The translations under genes were made by a program, and so were the position numbers. The notes below the pieces were generated by a model. It was not told the DNA's origin. It did no database searches and worked only from the letters and a program-made list of their open reading frames with translations. Of a DNA stretch of 8,010 nucleotides, positions 7,149-8,010 are shown piece by piece. The stretch is from Eubacterium sp. (lineage in GTDB: Bacteria; Bacillota; Clostridia; Lachnospirales; Lachnospiraceae). The first letter of the stretch is position 1. Each line of letters begins with the position of its first letter. The stretch is taken from assembly GCA_024697885.1 (NCBI GenBank), contig JAILSA010000132.1, positions 1 to 8,010 of the forward strand, read 5' to 3'.

Positions 7149-8010
7149 ATGAGTATTAAAGTAAATTGTCTTAATCCAATTGCCGCTTGCGGATTGGATA
7201 TGTTGGATGATCGTTATGAAATCGTAGATAGCGCAAATGACGCAGAAGCTATTTTGGTTCGCAGTGCTGTAATGCATGACATGGACCTGCCAGACAGCCT
7301 TTTGGCAGTGGCAAGAGCTGGTGCCGGAGTAAATAACATTCCTCTGGACAAGTGCGCTGACAAGGGTATTGTTGTATTTAACACACCAGGCGCCAATGCC
7401 AATGGTGTAAAAGAGTTGGTAATCGCATCTATGCTTTTGTCTGCCCGTGATATCGTAGGTGGTATCCAGTGGTGTCGTGACAACAAGGATGATGAGAATA
7501 TTGCCAAATCCGGTGAGAAAGCTAAGAAAGCTTATGCTGGAACTGAGATCAAGGGCAAAAAGCTGGGAATCATCGGTTTGGGAGCAATCGGTGTATTGGT
7601 AGCCAATGCGGCAAACCGTTTGGGCATGGATGTATATGGATGCGATCCATTTTTGTCTGTAGAGAACGCTTTGAACATGTCTAGAGACGTGACTATGGTT
7701 AAGTCCAATGAGGAGCTCTTTGAGATCTGTGACTATATTACAGTTCACGTTCCACTTTTGGATTCCACCAAGGGAATGTTTAACAAGGCTGCCTTTGACA
7801 AGATGAAAGACGGCGTTGTAATCCTTAACTTCTCCCGTGATACTTTGGTAAATGAGGAGGATATGAAGGCTGCATTGGCATCTGGCAAGGTAGCAAAATA
7901 CTTCGTAGACTTCCCAAATCCAAACACAGTAAACATGGAGAATACTGTAGTAACTCCACACCTTGGAGCTTCTACTCAGGAGTCTGAGGACAACTGTGCA
8001 AAGATGGCTG
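7149..8010 (+). CDS. serA: D-3-phosphoglycerate dehydrogenase (5' part, cut by window edge)
   Basis: This frame stays open from the ATG at 7149 to the right edge, giving 287 complete codons. AAGGAG at 7136-7141 overlaps the serC stop and sits 7 nt upstream. The product is a D-2-hydroxyacid dehydrogenase: an N-terminal catalytic half with RAGAGVNNIPL and FNTPGANANGVKEL, then the Rossmann motif G143-L-G145-A-I-G148 followed by D166, which suits NAD+ binding. Catalytic-type R230 (NFSRD) and H271 (PHLGAST) are present. The segment that normally holds the catalytic glutamate (D-V-F-x-x-E-P) reads VDFPNPNTVN, about 11 residues shorter than in E. coli and without the Glu. I recall similar loops in clostridial enzymes annotated as SerA. 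Adjacency to serC strongly supports the oxidation of 3-phosphoglycerate. Whether an ACT-type serine-sensing domain follows cannot be seen. Confidence 0.9.
   Translation, partial: MSIKVNCLNPIAACGLDMLDDRYEIVDSANDAEAILVRSAVMHDMDLPDSLLAVARAGAGVNNIPLDKCADKGIVVFNTPGANANGVKELVIASMLLSARDIVGGIQWCRDNKDDENIAKSGEKAKKAYAGTEIKGKKLGIIGLGAIGVLVANAANRLGMDVYGCDPFLSVENALNMSRDVTMVKSNEELFEICDYITVHVPLLDSTKGMFNKAAFDKMKDGVVILNFSRDTLVNEEDMKAALASGKVAKYFVDFPNPNTVNMENTVVTPHLGASTQESEDNCAKMA

Noticed and set aside
7062..7961. A 299-codon open frame on the minus strand opposite the serC end and serA
   Set aside because: It lies antisense to two well-recognised enzyme genes, shows no family motif, is rich in Cys, Ser, His and Ile as expected of a shadow frame, and has no ribosome binding site that I can identify.

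Overview
This window looks like a chromosomal piece of an anaerobic Clostridia-type Firmicute, most likely Lachnospiraceae. I infer this from the strong AGGAGG-type ribosome binding sites, the moderate base composition, the E. coli/Bacillus-like dihydroxyacid dehydratase lacking the first cluster cysteine, and the clostridial style of the 3-phosphoglycerate dehydrogenase. No database search was possible, so genus is not assigned. All genes are on the plus strand and all appear intact except the last, which runs off the right edge. I see no mobile element, CRISPR array, RNA gene or prophage sequence.

Left part (1-1387): a possible 14-residue tail of an upstream gene is followed by a membrane-anchored HD-GYP protein. 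It has two transmembrane helices around a helical extracytoplasmic sensor and a complete set of HD-GYP metal-ligand residues, so it is a candidate cyclic-di-GMP phosphodiesterase.

Right part (1405-8010): a clear sigma-A-type promoter (TTGACA, 18 bp, TATACT) precedes an amino-acid biosynthesis cluster in the order leuB, ilvD, ilvB, serC, serA. The gaps are 83, 25, 56 and 11 bp and no rho-independent terminator is visible in them, so one polycistronic transcript is likely. The 5' leader is only about 30 nt, which leaves no room for a T-box or riboswitch. IlvB and IlvD supply two steps of the valine/isoleucine pathway, LeuB the oxidative step of leucine synthesis, and SerA and SerC the first two steps of serine synthesis from 3-phosphoglycerate. 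The partner genes ilvC, ilvN/ilvH, leuA, leuCD and serB are not in the window, so the pathways must be completed elsewhere.

This is largely a core-metabolism region and I found no evidence of an undescribed system. The points most worth a second look are the non-canonical active-site loop of SerA, the predicted [4Fe-4S] class of IlvD, the joining of branched-chain and serine genes in one operon, the structured ilvB-serC junction, and the HD-GYP sensor architecture.
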